Positions 21,090-31,994 of a stretch of 64,000 nt of DNA are shown one piece after another. Made by a program: the position numbers and the translations under genes. Positions within the stretch are counted from its first letter, which is position 1. Every line of letters begins with the position of its first letter. Below the pieces are notes generated by a model. That model was not told the DNA's origin, did no database searches, and was given only the letters and a program-made list of their open reading frames with translations. The DNA is from Patagioenas fasciata (Eukaryota > Chordata > Aves > Columbiformes > Columbidae). The DNA is taken from contig NC_092525.1 in NCBI RefSeq assembly GCF_037038585.1, positions 23,642,867 through 23,706,866 on the forward strand, read 5' to 3'.

Positions 21090-24000
21090 CTGTGGGGAAA
21101 GGGTGGTGATGCTCAGGGGGGCCGTGGGGAGTCAGTAGGGGGAATGTCACATCTCCTCAACCCCACTCACGCAAATGATGTGTCTCCTCTCTCTGCTTCA
21201 TGATCTCAGCAAACTCCTGTGGGGCGACACGCTTGCGAGCATCCAGGCGAGCTGGCAGGTCAGCCAGGCTGGAGACCAGCTTGTCCAGGGGTGAGTCTGG
21301 TGACGGGGACCCCTGGGTGAGATGTCAGCCCCATGGCAGCCCCACGTCACCCTCCCCTCCCAGCCTCGCTGTCCCATGGGGCTCACCTGGGGATGCATCC
21401 TGCGAGACACGGAGGGAGAACATGCTGGCGGCCAGCCCAGAGCCATAGGAGAAGGCACCGATCCGGGATCCAGCCAGATCCCGCACTGAGCACCTGTTGT
21501 GAGTGGTTAGAGGGGTTAGAGGGGATTGAGGGGGGGATGTGGGGCTGTGCAGGCAGCATAGGGGGCTGCCTCCTGCCCTCTTCACAGGCAGGGGTTTCCT
21601 GGGATTTGGGGCCAGATGAAACAGCAACTCGTGGCCCCAGAGCGAGGGGATGTCAACAGTGGGGACTCAGGGCTGGGGAGCATCAGTGCTGCCCAAGGAG
21701 GGGCAGTGGGATGAGGCTTTTTTTGCCCCCCCCCACGCCTGGCTGTTCCCATGGCTCCTTTGCCACTGCCAGTGGCAGGGGATAGCCATTCTCCTGGGCA
21801 TGACAAGGGGATTTTCATCCTCCCAGTGCTGACGGAAGGGCTTTATGTGCTGGCCTAGCTCCAGAGAACTGGGATGAAAAGGCTGGCTGGGAGACAGCGC
21901 AGGGTGGGATGTGAACATGCCAGGGGTTACATGCAGTGAAAACATCAGGTCTCTGCTGTAGTGGAGGAGGTTGAGCGCTGGTGCCTGTTCCCCAAGCAAG
22001 CCAGGCCAGGGACTGCCCGCCCCACAACAACACCCCTGCCCTGATCCCGAGCCAGCTTCTGGGGGCACTCACTGTGCCAGGAGGGAGGCCAGGCAGCCAT
22101 ACATGGATGGCGTATACATGTTGCCATTGCGGGAGGAGAGGAGCAGAGAGGGCTTGGTCTTCTGGTTGAAGATCTCCTGGCTGGCCGCCTGGAATGCCTT
22201 CTCCACCTCCTTGCTGGTGTAGGTGTCCTCCAGCTTCACGTCACTGCCCAGAGAGAGGATGGCTTGAACCCTGCACAGGCATGTCCCCAGCTAGGCTGGG
22301 GGACAGGGCACACAGCACAGGGACCCACCGGAAGTTCTGCAGTCCCTTGTAGAGGCCAGCAGCTGTGTCGGGGTTGGGAGCAGCCAAGAAGTCATTCAGC
22401 AGCAACCGCCCCACTGACTTCTGCACGAGTTTGCAGAAGGGCGTGTGGAAGATGATGAACTTGAAGTCTTCAAGGGTGAAGGGCCGCTTGGTGCCAGCTG
22501 GAAGGCAAGACAGGGGCTGTCAGCACCCGACAGCATGGTGTGGGCACCCTGGGGGTGCCACTACTTACCCTGCTGCCACTGGCTCTCTGCTTTCCGGCGG
22601 TACACGGCATAGCAGCGGTCCAGCGCCCGCAGGTAGCACTGGATGGAGAGCTGCCCGTCCACCACCGGATACTCGGAGGCCAGGTCCGGCTTGTAGAAGT
22701 CGTAGGCATGCTCCATGTGGGTTCCCCGCAGGCCTGGGGACACAGGGGACAGCCAGCTGTTGGAGAGCACCAGGAGTTCCCAGTAGAATGGTGAGCACCC
22801 ATGGGTGTTGCCTGACATGCCAGCCCCAGATCCACCAGCTTCTCTGGGTCACTCTGAGATGTCCACAGAGACATGACCAGCCAGCACCCTAGGGTACCCA
22901 GCACCGGGCAGCCACCAGGGCTGGCAGAGCCAGTGCTGCCAGAGCTGAGCAGCTCCATCTGGGGCTTGGACATGGACATACAGCTCCCAGGGATAGCATC
23001 CATCAGCTCGCCACCCCCAGGGTCTCGCGGCACCAACCTCTCTCCAGCACCAGCGGGGCGTTGGGTCCCACCAGCATGGCAACGGCACCGGCACCCCCCG
23101 TGGGCCGCGCATTCCCCGTAGCGTAGACAGCAATATCCCCACACACCACCACAGCATAGCGACCTGGGGGAGGACAGGGGGGCCAATGGGTCCATCAGTG
23201 AGTGGGAACCTCCATCCTGCAACCTTCGCACATCCCCATCTCCACGCTGCTGGGTGTGACAGCAGAGGCACGTGAGAAATGGGGGTGATGGAGAGCCTGG
23301 AGGAGCAACATCTCCCTTTGAGTCTTGCCAGAGCATCTTTGTGTTTCAGGTTACCTTCTTCCTCCTTCCTCTATCCCACAGAAACCACCTCATGTCCGGC
23401 CCTCCCATCCCCATGGCACAGTCCCTGCCTGCACCCACCGTCCCAGGCACTGGACTCCACCCAGGAGGCCGCATTGAAGAGTGAGGCCGTGCCCCCATAA
23501 CAGGCGTTGGTGGTGTCAATGCCCTCCACATCAGTGTTGCCCGAGTCATGGAAGAGCTGCATGAGGACAGTCTTGACGGCCTTGGACTTGTCGATGACTG
23601 TCTCAGTGCCCACCTCCAGGCGGCCGATGGAGTTCCAGGAGAGGCGCCGGCGCTCCACCAGCCGCTGGACCACGGTCAGGCAGAGGGAGTTGATGTCCTC
23701 ATGGGCAGCACAGAAGCCCATCTGCTGCTGGCCCAAGCCCCGCGTGTACTTGCCCGCCTCCACACCGTCATATTGCTCCAGCTCTTCCTGTTCCACATAC
23801 TGGGCAGGGAAGTACACCTCCAGTGCCAAGATGCCCACTTCCTTGGGCCAGGTGGCCATCCTAGCGGTGCTGGAGAAGCTGTGGGGCAGGGGGAGAGGCG
23901 ATAGTCCTGCAGCGACCCCAAGACTTTGGGACAGGTGGTGGTCCTAGGGAGATGCCACCAGCAAGCACCCCCAGGCCGTGAGCATCTCAAATCCCTGCTG

Positions 24001-24233
24001 GTTCCCTGGGGCAAGGAAGGAGAGCATCCCCTTCCCCAGCAAGGTTTAAGAACACTGCCAGCTCCCTGACCACCCCTCCCAGTTATGCCTCCACCCCACC
24101 CAATCCGCATGGGTGCTCACCATGCCCTCTGCGTGTCCATGGGGTGCTGGGCCCCCTGTGGTGCCCGCTCTGGCCCTGATGGTGCCCACCTCACCCCCCA
24201 GCAGCGCGCAGCACGGCCGAACAAGCGCAGCAT
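20983..24233 (-). CDS. HMGCS2: HMGCS2, mitochondrial HMG-CoA synthase, complete
   Basis: Condenses acetyl-CoA and acetoacetyl-CoA to HMG-CoA, the rate-setting step of ketone-body synthesis in mitochondria. Join on the minus strand: 24233-24190, 23878-23439, 23163-23038, 22733-22569, 22497-22329, 22243-22073, 21493-21387, 21296-21171, 21089-20983; 1455 nt, 484 aa (human 508). Residues 1-21 form a basic, acid-free leader ([20 protein letters not shown]), which separates it from cytosolic HMGCS1. Catalytic Glu in GRLEVGTE, Cys in TNACYGG and His in IFHTPFCK are all present. An ATG at 24257 would add MRAVDGAK, but 24233 has the better context. The donor chosen for exon 1 is the one that keeps frame. 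Confidence 0.95.
21171..21296 (-). CDS. HMGCS2: HMGCS2 exon 8
   Basis: [20 protein letters not shown] then [21 protein letters not shown]. Confidence 0.95.
21387..21493 (-). CDS. HMGCS2: HMGCS2 exon 7
   Basis: [20 protein letters not shown] then [15 protein letters not shown]. Confidence 0.96.
22073..22243 (-). CDS. HMGCS2: HMGCS2 exon 6
   Basis: [20 protein letters not shown] and on to [15 protein letters not shown]; matches human [10 protein letters not shown]. Donor GTGAGT. Confidence 0.95.
22329..22497 (-). CDS. HMGCS2: HMGCS2 exon 5
   Basis: [20 protein letters not shown] then [17 protein letters not shown] to LQNF; carries the catalytic His. Confidence 0.96.
22569..22733 (-). CDS. 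HMGCS2: HMGCS2 exon 4
   Basis: [20 protein letters not shown] and on to SQWQQ; near-identical to human in the first half. Confidence 0.96.
23038..23163 (-). CDS. HMGCS2: HMGCS2 exon 3
   Basis: [20 protein letters not shown] then [21 protein letters not shown]. Confidence 0.95.
23439..23878 (-). CDS. HMGCS2: HMGCS2 exon 2
   Basis: [20 protein letters not shown] through [14 protein letters not shown] and [13 protein letters not shown] to SAWD; carries the catalytic Glu and Cys. Internal ATG at 23859 has A at -3 and G at +4. Confidence 0.96.
24190..24233 (-). CDS. HMGCS2: HMGCS2 exon 1, mitochondrial leader
   Basis: [14 protein letters not shown] plus two bases, with AAAG before ATG. Two donors are possible: GTGAGG after 24195 and GTGGGC after 24190. 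Only the second gives an open frame into exon 2. Confidence 0.75.
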
Positions 24234-24306
24234 CTTTGCCCCGTCCACTGCACGCATGGAGCGGATGGACGGTGGGACAGACAGACAGATGGGCTTCACT
24301 TGGTGC

Positions 24307-24313
24307 TTTTATA
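24307..24313 (-). promoter_or_regulatory. HMGCS2 TATA box
   Basis: TATAAAA on the minus strand, about 75-80 bases upstream of the leader ATG. The start site is expected near 24283, giving a 5' UTR of about 50 bases. Confidence 0.75.
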
Positions 24314-24362
24314 AACTGTGCAGGCAGCACGGCACAGCCCTTATCAGCATGTCGGACCCCAG

Positions 24363-24375
24363 CGCTCAAAGGTCA
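24363..24375 (-). promoter_or_regulatory. Candidate PPAR/HNF4 DR1 element of HMGCS2
   Basis: Minus strand TGACCTTTGAGCG, closely like the mammalian HMGCS2 PPRE AGACCTTTGGCCC, and about 80-95 bases before the predicted start, near the mammalian site at about -100. One half-site (AGGTCA on plus) is perfect, the other weak. Confidence 0.6.
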
Positions 24376-25100
24376 CCAAGCGCCAGCCAACACGACAGTG
24401 ACATCAGAGCAAGCGCTGGCTTTGGAGGGGGTGACTTGCAAGATGTCTCTGCCTTGTACCCCAAAGCCTGAGGACACAGCCAGAGTTGAGCAGCAGGATG
24501 GGGTCTCCCACAGCCCTGGCTCCCTGTGCTGTGGGGAAGTGGCAGCTCCAGTGCTCGTGGCTGGCCAGCGTGGCTGCGGTCACCACAAGGTGCTGTGTGG
24601 CCTCCCTGATTGCTCCTGTAGTCCCGGGGAGGGAGCAGAGGGCGGCTGGGATTTGGTACTGGCACCATCTGTGCCACACAGGATGCCATCACTTGTATTA
24701 CATTCTGCAGCTTCAGCTGGGGGGAAAACCCCTGAGCTGGGTGGGGGCAGAGCCATCCTCAAAACAGCAGAGCAAACAGCCACGTGATGCCTGTGGCAAC
24801 ACTGCGGTGACACAAGAAGGGACCTTTGGTCCCAGTGCTGCTTTCAACATGACCATGGGGCAGCATCACAGCCCCTGGACTCCTGGGGAGCCATTTGCAC
24901 CTGGGGGGGCACCCATGCCTACACCTGCACACCCGTGACAGCTCCCATCCCATCTCCATCTGTGCCCCAGCTCTCCTCCCTGCCTGTACCCTGGGGTTAC
25001 TCCTGTCCCCACCACCTGTACACCAGGGACATCCCATCCACACAGGTGGACTGTACCAGGACTTTGCACCAGCACAAAACTCACACAGCACTGGCATGCT
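24376..25100. other. Spacer upstream of HMGCS2, downstream of REG4
   Basis: Under 0.8 kb. Presumably the rest of the HMGCS2 promoter; no coding feature seen. Confidence 0.6.
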
Positions 25101-25106
25101 TCATTT

Positions 25107-25120
25107 TTTATAGATGTATT
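25107..25120 (-). terminator. Possible REG4 polyadenylation signals (variant)
   Basis: No AATAAA is present. Minus-strand AATACA (25115-25120) and TATAAA (25107-25112) lie 90-100 bases after the stop and are known weaker variants. Confidence 0.4.
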
Positions 25121-25209
25121 TTTACAAGCTGGGGAGAGAGGAGTAGAAGTGCCAAGGAAGGAGCATCGCCTGCGTGGGGTCCTCCCTGAAATCCCCCACT
25201 GACCCATGC

Positions 25210-25283
25210 TCAGGCTGAGGGAGTGAACTTGCAGATGTAGTGATGCTGGTGGGTGCAGTTGGCACTGGACCATAGGATGAAGC
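25210..25283 (-). CDS. REG4: REG4 exon 6 and stop
   Basis: FILWSSANCTHQHHYICKFT then PSA and TGA; holds the last two conserved Cys. Confidence 0.92.
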
Positions 25284-26161
25284 CTGTTGCAGAGACAGGC
25301 TCGGAGTCAGCGGGTGCCACAGCGAGAACAGAGGCACCAGCTCTGCCTGCCTCAGCTCCCCATGGGGGACCAGCCCCAGAGGAGCAGGAGGAAGAGGAGG
25401 AAGAGGAGTGGGGAGGATGTCAGACCAGGTGCTGGAGGCAGACGCATGATCTGGGGACTCACCACTGCTGTGTGTCAGCATCCCGCAGTTTCCCTCTTGG
25501 GCACCATTCCTGGCCAGCCCACTGGTGGCACTGTACTCGTCACCACTCACCCACTGCCAGGACTGGCTCTGTACAGGAAGAGGGGAGTCAGACCCATTTC
25601 CCCACTGCCACCTGGCCCCCTGCCACCCCGTGTTCTCACCTCCTGGCTGTAGTGGAGGCCGAGCCAGACAGAATGGCCGCGTTGGTAGTAGGAGATGACT
25701 TTCTGCAGGGTGGCTGCCTCCCAGGGCCCCTCCACCCAGAACAGGTGGGCACCAGCATGGCTAGCCTGGCACTGCCTCTGCAGAGAAAGCCCACAGTGCC
25801 AGGGCACCCCTGAGAGATGGGGGGTCCCCAGCCACGTGCGTACCCTAGCAGGCTTACCTCAGCCTCATCCCAGCTCTGAGGCTGACGGAAGTACCTGAAA
25901 CAGCTGAGCCTGAGGTAGGACCAGCCCTTGGGGCAGTAGCCTATGGACCTGGCACCTGGAGAGGAACAGATGGGGGAAGGGATGAGGCAACAGCCAGGGG
26001 AAGGGATGGGGGCAGCCAGCATCACCGTCTGGGGAGGAGCATGGTTCCCTCCCAGCCCCACTGGGGCAGCAGTTGCCCCCTGGGTTGTAGCACTCACCGG
26101 TCGTCTGCAGGAGCCCCACACAGCCCAGTAGCAGGAGAGCAAGTCTGGCTGCTGCCACCAT
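25210..26161 (-). CDS. REG4: REG4-like secreted C-type lectin, complete
   Basis: Small secreted lectin of the regenerating-islet family, in mammals made by gut epithelium. Join on the minus strand: 26161-26098, 25955-25858, 25777-25640, 25568-25463, 25283-25210; 480 nt, 159 aa (human REG4 158). Residues 1-22 are a signal peptide (MVAAARLALLLLGCVGLLQT). Then comes a C-type lectin fold: YCPKGWSYLRLSCFRYF, WDEAE-RQCQ, HSVWLGLHYSQE, SWQWVSGDEY, GNCGML, FILWSSANC and YICKF. It lacks an EPN/QPD sugar motif, like the family. The position between HMGCS2 and NOTCH2 is that of human REG4 and supports the name over other REG or eggshell-lectin relatives. Confidence 0.9.
25463..25568 (-). CDS. REG4: REG4 exon 5
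   Basis: SQSWQWVSGDEYSATSGLAR to MLTHSS; human WQWIDGAMYLYRSW. Confidence 0.9.
25640..25777 (-). CDS. REG4: REG4 exon 4
   Basis: RQCQASHAGAHLFWVEGPWE through YYQRGHSVWLGLHYSQE; 46 codons. Confidence 0.92.
25858..25955 (-). CDS. REG4: REG4 exon 3
   Basis: ARSIGYCPKGWSYLRLSCFR then YFRQPQSWDEAE; start of the lectin fold. Confidence 0.92.
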
Positions 26162-26185
26162 CCTCCTCGCTCCTGGATGTGTCTC
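26098..26185 (-). CDS. REG4: REG4 exon 2: start codon and signal peptide (CDS from 26161)
   Basis: Acceptor CCTTGCAG before 26185, 24 bases of 5' UTR, ATG at 26161, then 21 codons of hydrophobic leader; donor GTGAGT. Confidence 0.85.
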
Positions 26186-26877
26186 CTGCAAGGGCCTGGG
26201 GGGTCACACTGGGTCTCCTGGGGACAGGGGATGCTGCCTGCACCTGGAGGGCACAAACCCATTCTGCTATGGACCGAATCCAGCCATTTTCAGCCAACTG
26301 GAGCAGATAGCAGCCCCAGGGTCCATGCCTCCCTCTCCCTACCCTGGCACAGACCACCACCCCATGCCCTCAGCACATCCCCAGGCACAGCTCAGGGTCC
26401 CCAGCCCACACTGGGGTGTCCCAGCCCCATCAGCACCAGCCTGGCCCAGCCAAGCAGCTCTGTGGGGACACGGGGAGAGAGCTGTCATGGGCATGAATGG
26501 GTGTCCCCCACCCTGCCTTGGCATTGGGCAGTAGCAGCAATGGCACAGGCAGAGCCGGGTCCCATGAGGCTGCAGGAACAATGTGCACAGCATCATTTTC
26601 GCCCTCCAAACTCATAGCCCAGCCAGACCCAGGCCAGGGAGGTGAATCAGCCACATCAGCACAGTTCCCCTTTATCTGGGCTAATCCCCGGGCACCAGGG
26701 CTGATTTGTAAATTCAGCTCATCTTCCCCTCAAAGAAGCGACGACAAAAGTCATCATGGGGCTGCAAATTGTATTGTTGCAGCCTGCCCCATCCAGCAAG
26801 GGATTCAGTTTGCCCACAAACCACCTCAGAGCAAACTGAGGCCTCAGCTGCCCAGTGAAGGTCCCCCCCCTCCTCAC

Positions 26878-26945
26878 CTGCTGTCCGGAGATGGGGAGGA
26901 ATAACGGCTTCTGCTGAATCCCCGTGAGAGGAGCTGCCCTTTATA
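26878..26945 (-). promoter_or_regulatory. REG4 TATA box and noncoding first exon
   Basis: Minus strand TATAAAG at 26945-26939. About 30 bases on, a start site is expected near 26912, and a donor CAG/GTGAGG closes a noncoding exon at 26878. It would splice to the acceptor at 26185. Inferred from motifs and spacing. Confidence 0.55.
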
Positions 26946-29625
26946 GCTCAGTGCTCTCCAGCATAAGTGTTTGCCCAGCTCAGGTGCTTCCCATTATAAA
27001 AATTTTACTGATTATTCCCTCCATTCCCCCCCTGCTTTGCTGGCAAGCCGCCCAGATCTCCAATCTGTTTGCGTTCAGTATTTTTCACAAAAACACAGGA
27101 AGAACCTCTCCTACTTGGTCAATAAACCCCTTGCAATTAGTGTTATTACTAATGTAAGCACAGGGAGAACCTTATGGTAGAGAGCAGCCTGGCACCAGGC
27201 ATGGGTTCCTGCTGGCCCAGCCCCAACTGGCCTTTGGGGGGCTGGTAGGGATGAGCCCTGGAGAAAGTGCCAGGCTGAGGGTATTACCCATGTCCCTGGC
27301 CAAAGGATGGCATCCAGAGAGGCCCCACACCCTGCCTGGCTGTGCGTCACCCACACACCGCCCTTGTTTGAACTGCCGGGGACATTTGTTAGCAGGATGC
27401 AGGACACGGGGATGTGAGAACAGCCTGTGGCTGGGGCTGCCATCAGATAACGGTACAGGTGGTCCGTTCCCATGCCTGGTGGTGACGCAGGGCTGTGTCA
27501 GACAATGTCTCTCCAGGAGGAACGGGCAGGCCCTGCAGCAGCAACACCCCACCGCCCCTGCCCCATGTGGGGTATTCCCTCCCTGTCCCCAGGGAGGCTG
27601 TTGCTAGCGTGAAGCCACAGGGGGGGCTGCCCCGGCCCCAACGGCCTGAGCCCTTTGGCATGGTTGGATACAACCATCCCTGGCACAGTCCTTGCTCTTC
27701 ACCCTGGGGTGTCCTCTGGACACTGGTGGAATGTAGCTGAATGTCATCTACTTCACTGCTGCAACCACATTGCCCCAGAACATCGCTTTGAAATCTTGTC
27801 CCACTGCCTATCCCAGAGCCTCCTGCAAAGCTGCCAGCTCCTGCCCAGCACCCTGCTGCTGCCAGCTATGGCCAGTGCCCGGCTCTTCTCCCCCAGACTT
27901 CTCGAATACCTGTGGAGGAGGCAGGAGCTACCCATGGAGGATCCAGCCCCAGAGCTGAACCCTTCTTCCCCCAACATGGAGGACTTGTAGCTGGCCAAAG
28001 CTGTTCCTCCTGGACATCAGGCTCAAGCCGTGTCCTCCAGAGATCTCCCACAGCTTCTTCATGGCAGCATTTACCCAAACACACAGGCAGCAAGCACTGC
28101 TGCACCCACAGGGAGCAGCTCAATAGCAGCATGCAGAGGCAGGTCTGGCCTTTGCCCCAGGGAGGGAGGATGATCAGATCTGCCTTCCTCACCTACACAG
28201 CCAAGATATAGCTGCTCCTGCACCCCAAGACTTCTCAAGGCTCAGCCAGCTTGCCAGGCACTCAACAGGATCAAAGGGGTAAATCCTCCTTGTGCCCAAA
28301 GACAGCTGCTGCCTGCTATCAGTTCTCAAAGAAATAACCTTACAGAGATCAACCACTGACTATTGGGGGAAACTCCTGAAACACAGCAACCCCCAAACCA
28401 GACGACAGGATTCTACCCTTGCTTTATGAAAAACCATTAAAACATTCCCCAAAGGAGCCTGAGGTTACTCCTACCTGCCTGGCTGGTTCAATTTGGCTTA
28501 TCTAGATGCAACACAAGTTTTCACAAGCCCCTCATCAATCCCAGCTCAGGGAAGGAGTAGATGCAGTTTCAAGTCTCAGCCTGAGCACCAGCAAACTCGA
28601 CACTGCTGTGCCAGAGACACAGCAGAGCGCGCTGAACTTTGGCACAGATGTGCAACCTGAGGGAGAACATAGATGAAAGCTTCCCTGCAGTTTGTGCTTG
28701 CCAAGCCAGCTCTACTAGAAGATAAAAGAGCTGTGCTCTTTGAATATTAAACTCTTAAAATGACCCCAGCAGCTTTATCCCTGCAAAGAGTTGTAATTCA
28801 GCTACTGACTCCATCCAAGTCCACAGTGAGAGCTGGAAACCGGCTGGGTGAGCGCTGGCAGAGCCCAAGGCTTTGGTGGCACCGCCCTGCTCAAAATACA
28901 GGAGCACAGCCATTTATTCTCTAAGTGTTCTCAAGTGTTCTCTAAGTGTTCAAGGCAAACTTTACAAGTCTGAAAACACAGCACAGAGGACCCATGATTC
29001 CCTGTTCTAGAGGCTGAAGAATCACACACCTTCATGCATCAGCTGCCTGTCAAGCCAAAGCCAGGGGTAGCTTCAGTGCCAGGGATGAGGGTCCTCCCAG
29101 CTGCAGGAACAGGAGCAGTCCAGGAAGGCAAGTGGGACCTGAAATGGTGAGCAAAACCACCTCCCCATGAACCACTGCCTGACCCATGCTTGCTCATGAC
29201 CTTTCTAAAAGCCACCAGAAAGCCCTGACTCCAGAGTCCCAGGCAAGCGAGAGCTCTTATTCAAAGCATCTCAAGAAGGCTCCACCCCAGTCCCTCCCAG
29301 TATACCTGGCTGCTGGTTACTGCCCTCCTTCTCAGCTCACCAAGAGACGCAGAAAACTCCTGCTACACCCAAGCGAGGCTGCTGCCAGCTCCCAGGCACA
29401 GCTCCCTCGCATGGAGCTAAGTGGTGGGGTTCCTGTGCTGCTGAGCCCTGGCAAAGAGCACCCTTGATCCCCAAAAGCTCCCTCCTGATCCAGACTGCAG
29501 AGGCACCAACAAGCCCTTTCCAGGGCTCTGAACAGCTATTTAACAGCAGTGATCTGCTTGTAATCTTGTCCTTACACTCCAGTGGTTACGCTGCAGTAGC
29601 CAGGAAGGCAAGAGAAAACAACAGC
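26946..29625. other. REG4-NOTCH2 intergenic region, no ADAM30
   Basis: About 2.7 kb. No metalloprotease or disintegrin frame (no HExxH) on either strand, although ADAM30 lies here in human. A short direct repeat of TCTAAGTGTTC/TCAAGTGTTC occurs at 28919-28951. Confidence 0.6.
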
Positions 29626-29629
29626 ATGC

Positions 29630-31994
29630 AGACATGGGGCACATACTCTTTATTCTGGGGATAAAAATTGCTTATACATTTTGCAGAAACTATTTTCATA
29701 AAAGACTTTTATAAAAAATGTAAAAATAAGCAAATATTTTCCATTAATAATATAGGAAAATGCTGCTGTGTGAATGGTTACTCTACAACTTATGAGATAA
29801 AATACCACCTTAAGGAGATATTATCTTTACAAGTAGTTAAAAAAAAAAAAAAAAGGCAGAGGGCCATCGTATTAACATGCCAGGCCAAAACTGGCTTCAT
29901 TCCACAGAAAGCACTCATCTTGTAAAAGGTAGCCACATATATAAAAAGGCACTTCGTTATTTAGGGCTAACAGGGAAAAGCCCTTTGTTTCTTTAGCATT
30001 GATGTGTAGCAACACTTCATTATTTGCAGTGAAATTTGTACCTGGACAGACCTCCAGGAGCTTGTGGGCCCTGGCCTGGAGATCTGAGTCAGTTGCAGCA
30101 AAACTTCACAGGACACGCTGCGGCGAGCGTGCCAGGGAACGCTGCATGCATCCTAAAAAGCAGTTAATTTCAGAATTAAAAACTTCAGCCCAAAACAATG
30201 GCCCTGGGAACCAGCTCGTCCTGAGGCCCTGCCTTCATGTACCATTGAGTTAAATCAAAAGAAAAAGCTTTTTACTCTTGATTAGAATAGAAAGAAACAT
30301 CAGAGAAAATACTGTACATGGTAGGATGCTGAGTGGCCGCTGCTCAGAGGGGAGCAGCCTCCTCTGTCCTTTGGCGGCAGTCGACAGCCCCGATGTCTTT
30401 GGAACGTGTATCTGCAGGGTTCCCCTGAAGAGGTAGGAGCAAACCATCCCTAGAAATGTTCACTTCGGCTGCTGACTGGCTCAGAGCCCTTCAGGGAAGC
30501 GTTACTCTCGCAGACAAAGCAGGAAGAATGGCTGCTTGTTCAAGGTCTGTGACAGCTGGCTTCCATAACCCCCAAAATATCAGGGGAGCTGCAGTACAAA
30601 TGGCATTATCATCCCACAGGGCGTGTGGGGCACCTCGGCTGAGAAACCTCAATACAGGCTGGAGCTGGGAGCGAAGGACATCCCCAGAAGTGTTAACCAA
30701 ACTGCATTAGGCAACAGTTTCTGAGCTATTTGGTCTGCTGCTTAAGTCCAGCTCCTGGCTTCAGGCACGCTGCTGCTGGAAGCCTGCTGAGGAGTCAGTG
30801 CTGCAGACAGGGAGAGGAAGCCGAGGCAGCCCTGTCCAGGGTTGGAGTGAAAGGGCCACTTTCAAAGGGTTGGACGTCATTCCTGACGCAGGAGGACACA
30901 CACTGCAAACACGTAATGACACCCTCAACACTTGATAATACCATAAAGAGGCAGCATATGGTACCTGGAAGACGGGAGACACAGCCACCCTTGGATGGAA
31001 GGGAGGGGAGTACTGTGCAAGAATGCTGGGAGCTTGTGTTATTAATACCAAGTTTTGAAACTCGTGCTCATCCCAAGAATTTCCCAAAAGGCCTGTGGCA
31101 GCTGCAGGACATCTTTTCTGGCATGGGAACCCGTGAAGGCCGTCACAGACACATGGCCGGATGGGGGCACGGGGAGGGTAGTGTGTCAAAATAGTCAGGT
31201 GTATCTTGGGGAAGACATACAACACAGGAGAGCCGTGCCTACAGGCCACCACAGGGCAAAGACCAGGTCAGACCAGCGTTTTTAGTAAGAAAACAAACAA
31301 ATAAACAAAAAGAGTATATGTATATATAACCTCGTAATACCTGGGGGGCAGGCAGTGAGAACTCTAAGGGGTGTTAGTGGGTCTGTACAAGACAAAAGCT
31401 CGTGAAGAGGAAAGGGTGAAGCTGTGTGACAGAAGGTGTCACTTGACCTGCAGGTGTTTTGGGAACTCCAGCTCAGTTGCTGAGCAAGAGCAGCCATGGG
31501 AAGGAGGGGTCCAGGAACATGGGTGCAGCTCTGAGCTGTGTGAAGACAAGGCAACTTGAACTCAAGGAGAACTAGTAGAAGGTGCTTCAGAGATAGGTTA
31601 TGTGGGTAACAAAAGAAATAACAAAATAAGGATACAAAGCTGGTTTTGGCTAAACTTCTGGAGAAACGACCATGAGATGCACTAAGCTGAAGAGCTGTCT
31701 CCCCAAAGACATGGTGGAATATATTTAAAAGCAGACTGGAGAATCCAGTGCAGAGAGCAATCACACCAAGGTGCATGGGAGTTGGTTAGAAGTGACCCAG
31801 CTTCTCCATCACCAGCTTCTACAGTTCTCTGTTTAGCATAAAAGCATACAAGCCTACAGCGACCACAGTCCCTCCAAGGAAAGAACAGCCTGGGCTCGAG
31901 ACTCTTGGATACTAAAATGGTTCTTCATTTCCATCCTGGAAGACCTTCATGAGTTCTGGAGTCCACTTTAATCTGGCTTCATTTTGGCCAGCCT
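29630..31994 (-). other. NOTCH2 3' UTR
   Basis: AT-rich stretch between the stop and the signal at 29649-29654, with an A16 run near 29838-29854. NOTCH2 mRNAs have long 3' UTRs in other vertebrates. The extent is inferred. Confidence 0.65.
29649..29654 (-). terminator. NOTCH2 polyadenylation signal
   Basis: AATAAA on the minus strand (TTTATT on plus), 2.34 kb after the stop. Other usable signals cannot be ruled out. Confidence 0.7.

Noticed and set aside
24195-24257. HMGCS2 start at 24257 and donor at 24195
   Set aside because: The upstream ATG has a poor -3 base and adds an acidic residue; the 24195 donor leads to an early stop. Used only as an alternative.
26946-29625. ADAM30, expected between REG4 and NOTCH2
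   Set aside because: No HExxH, disintegrin or long intronless frame on either strand.
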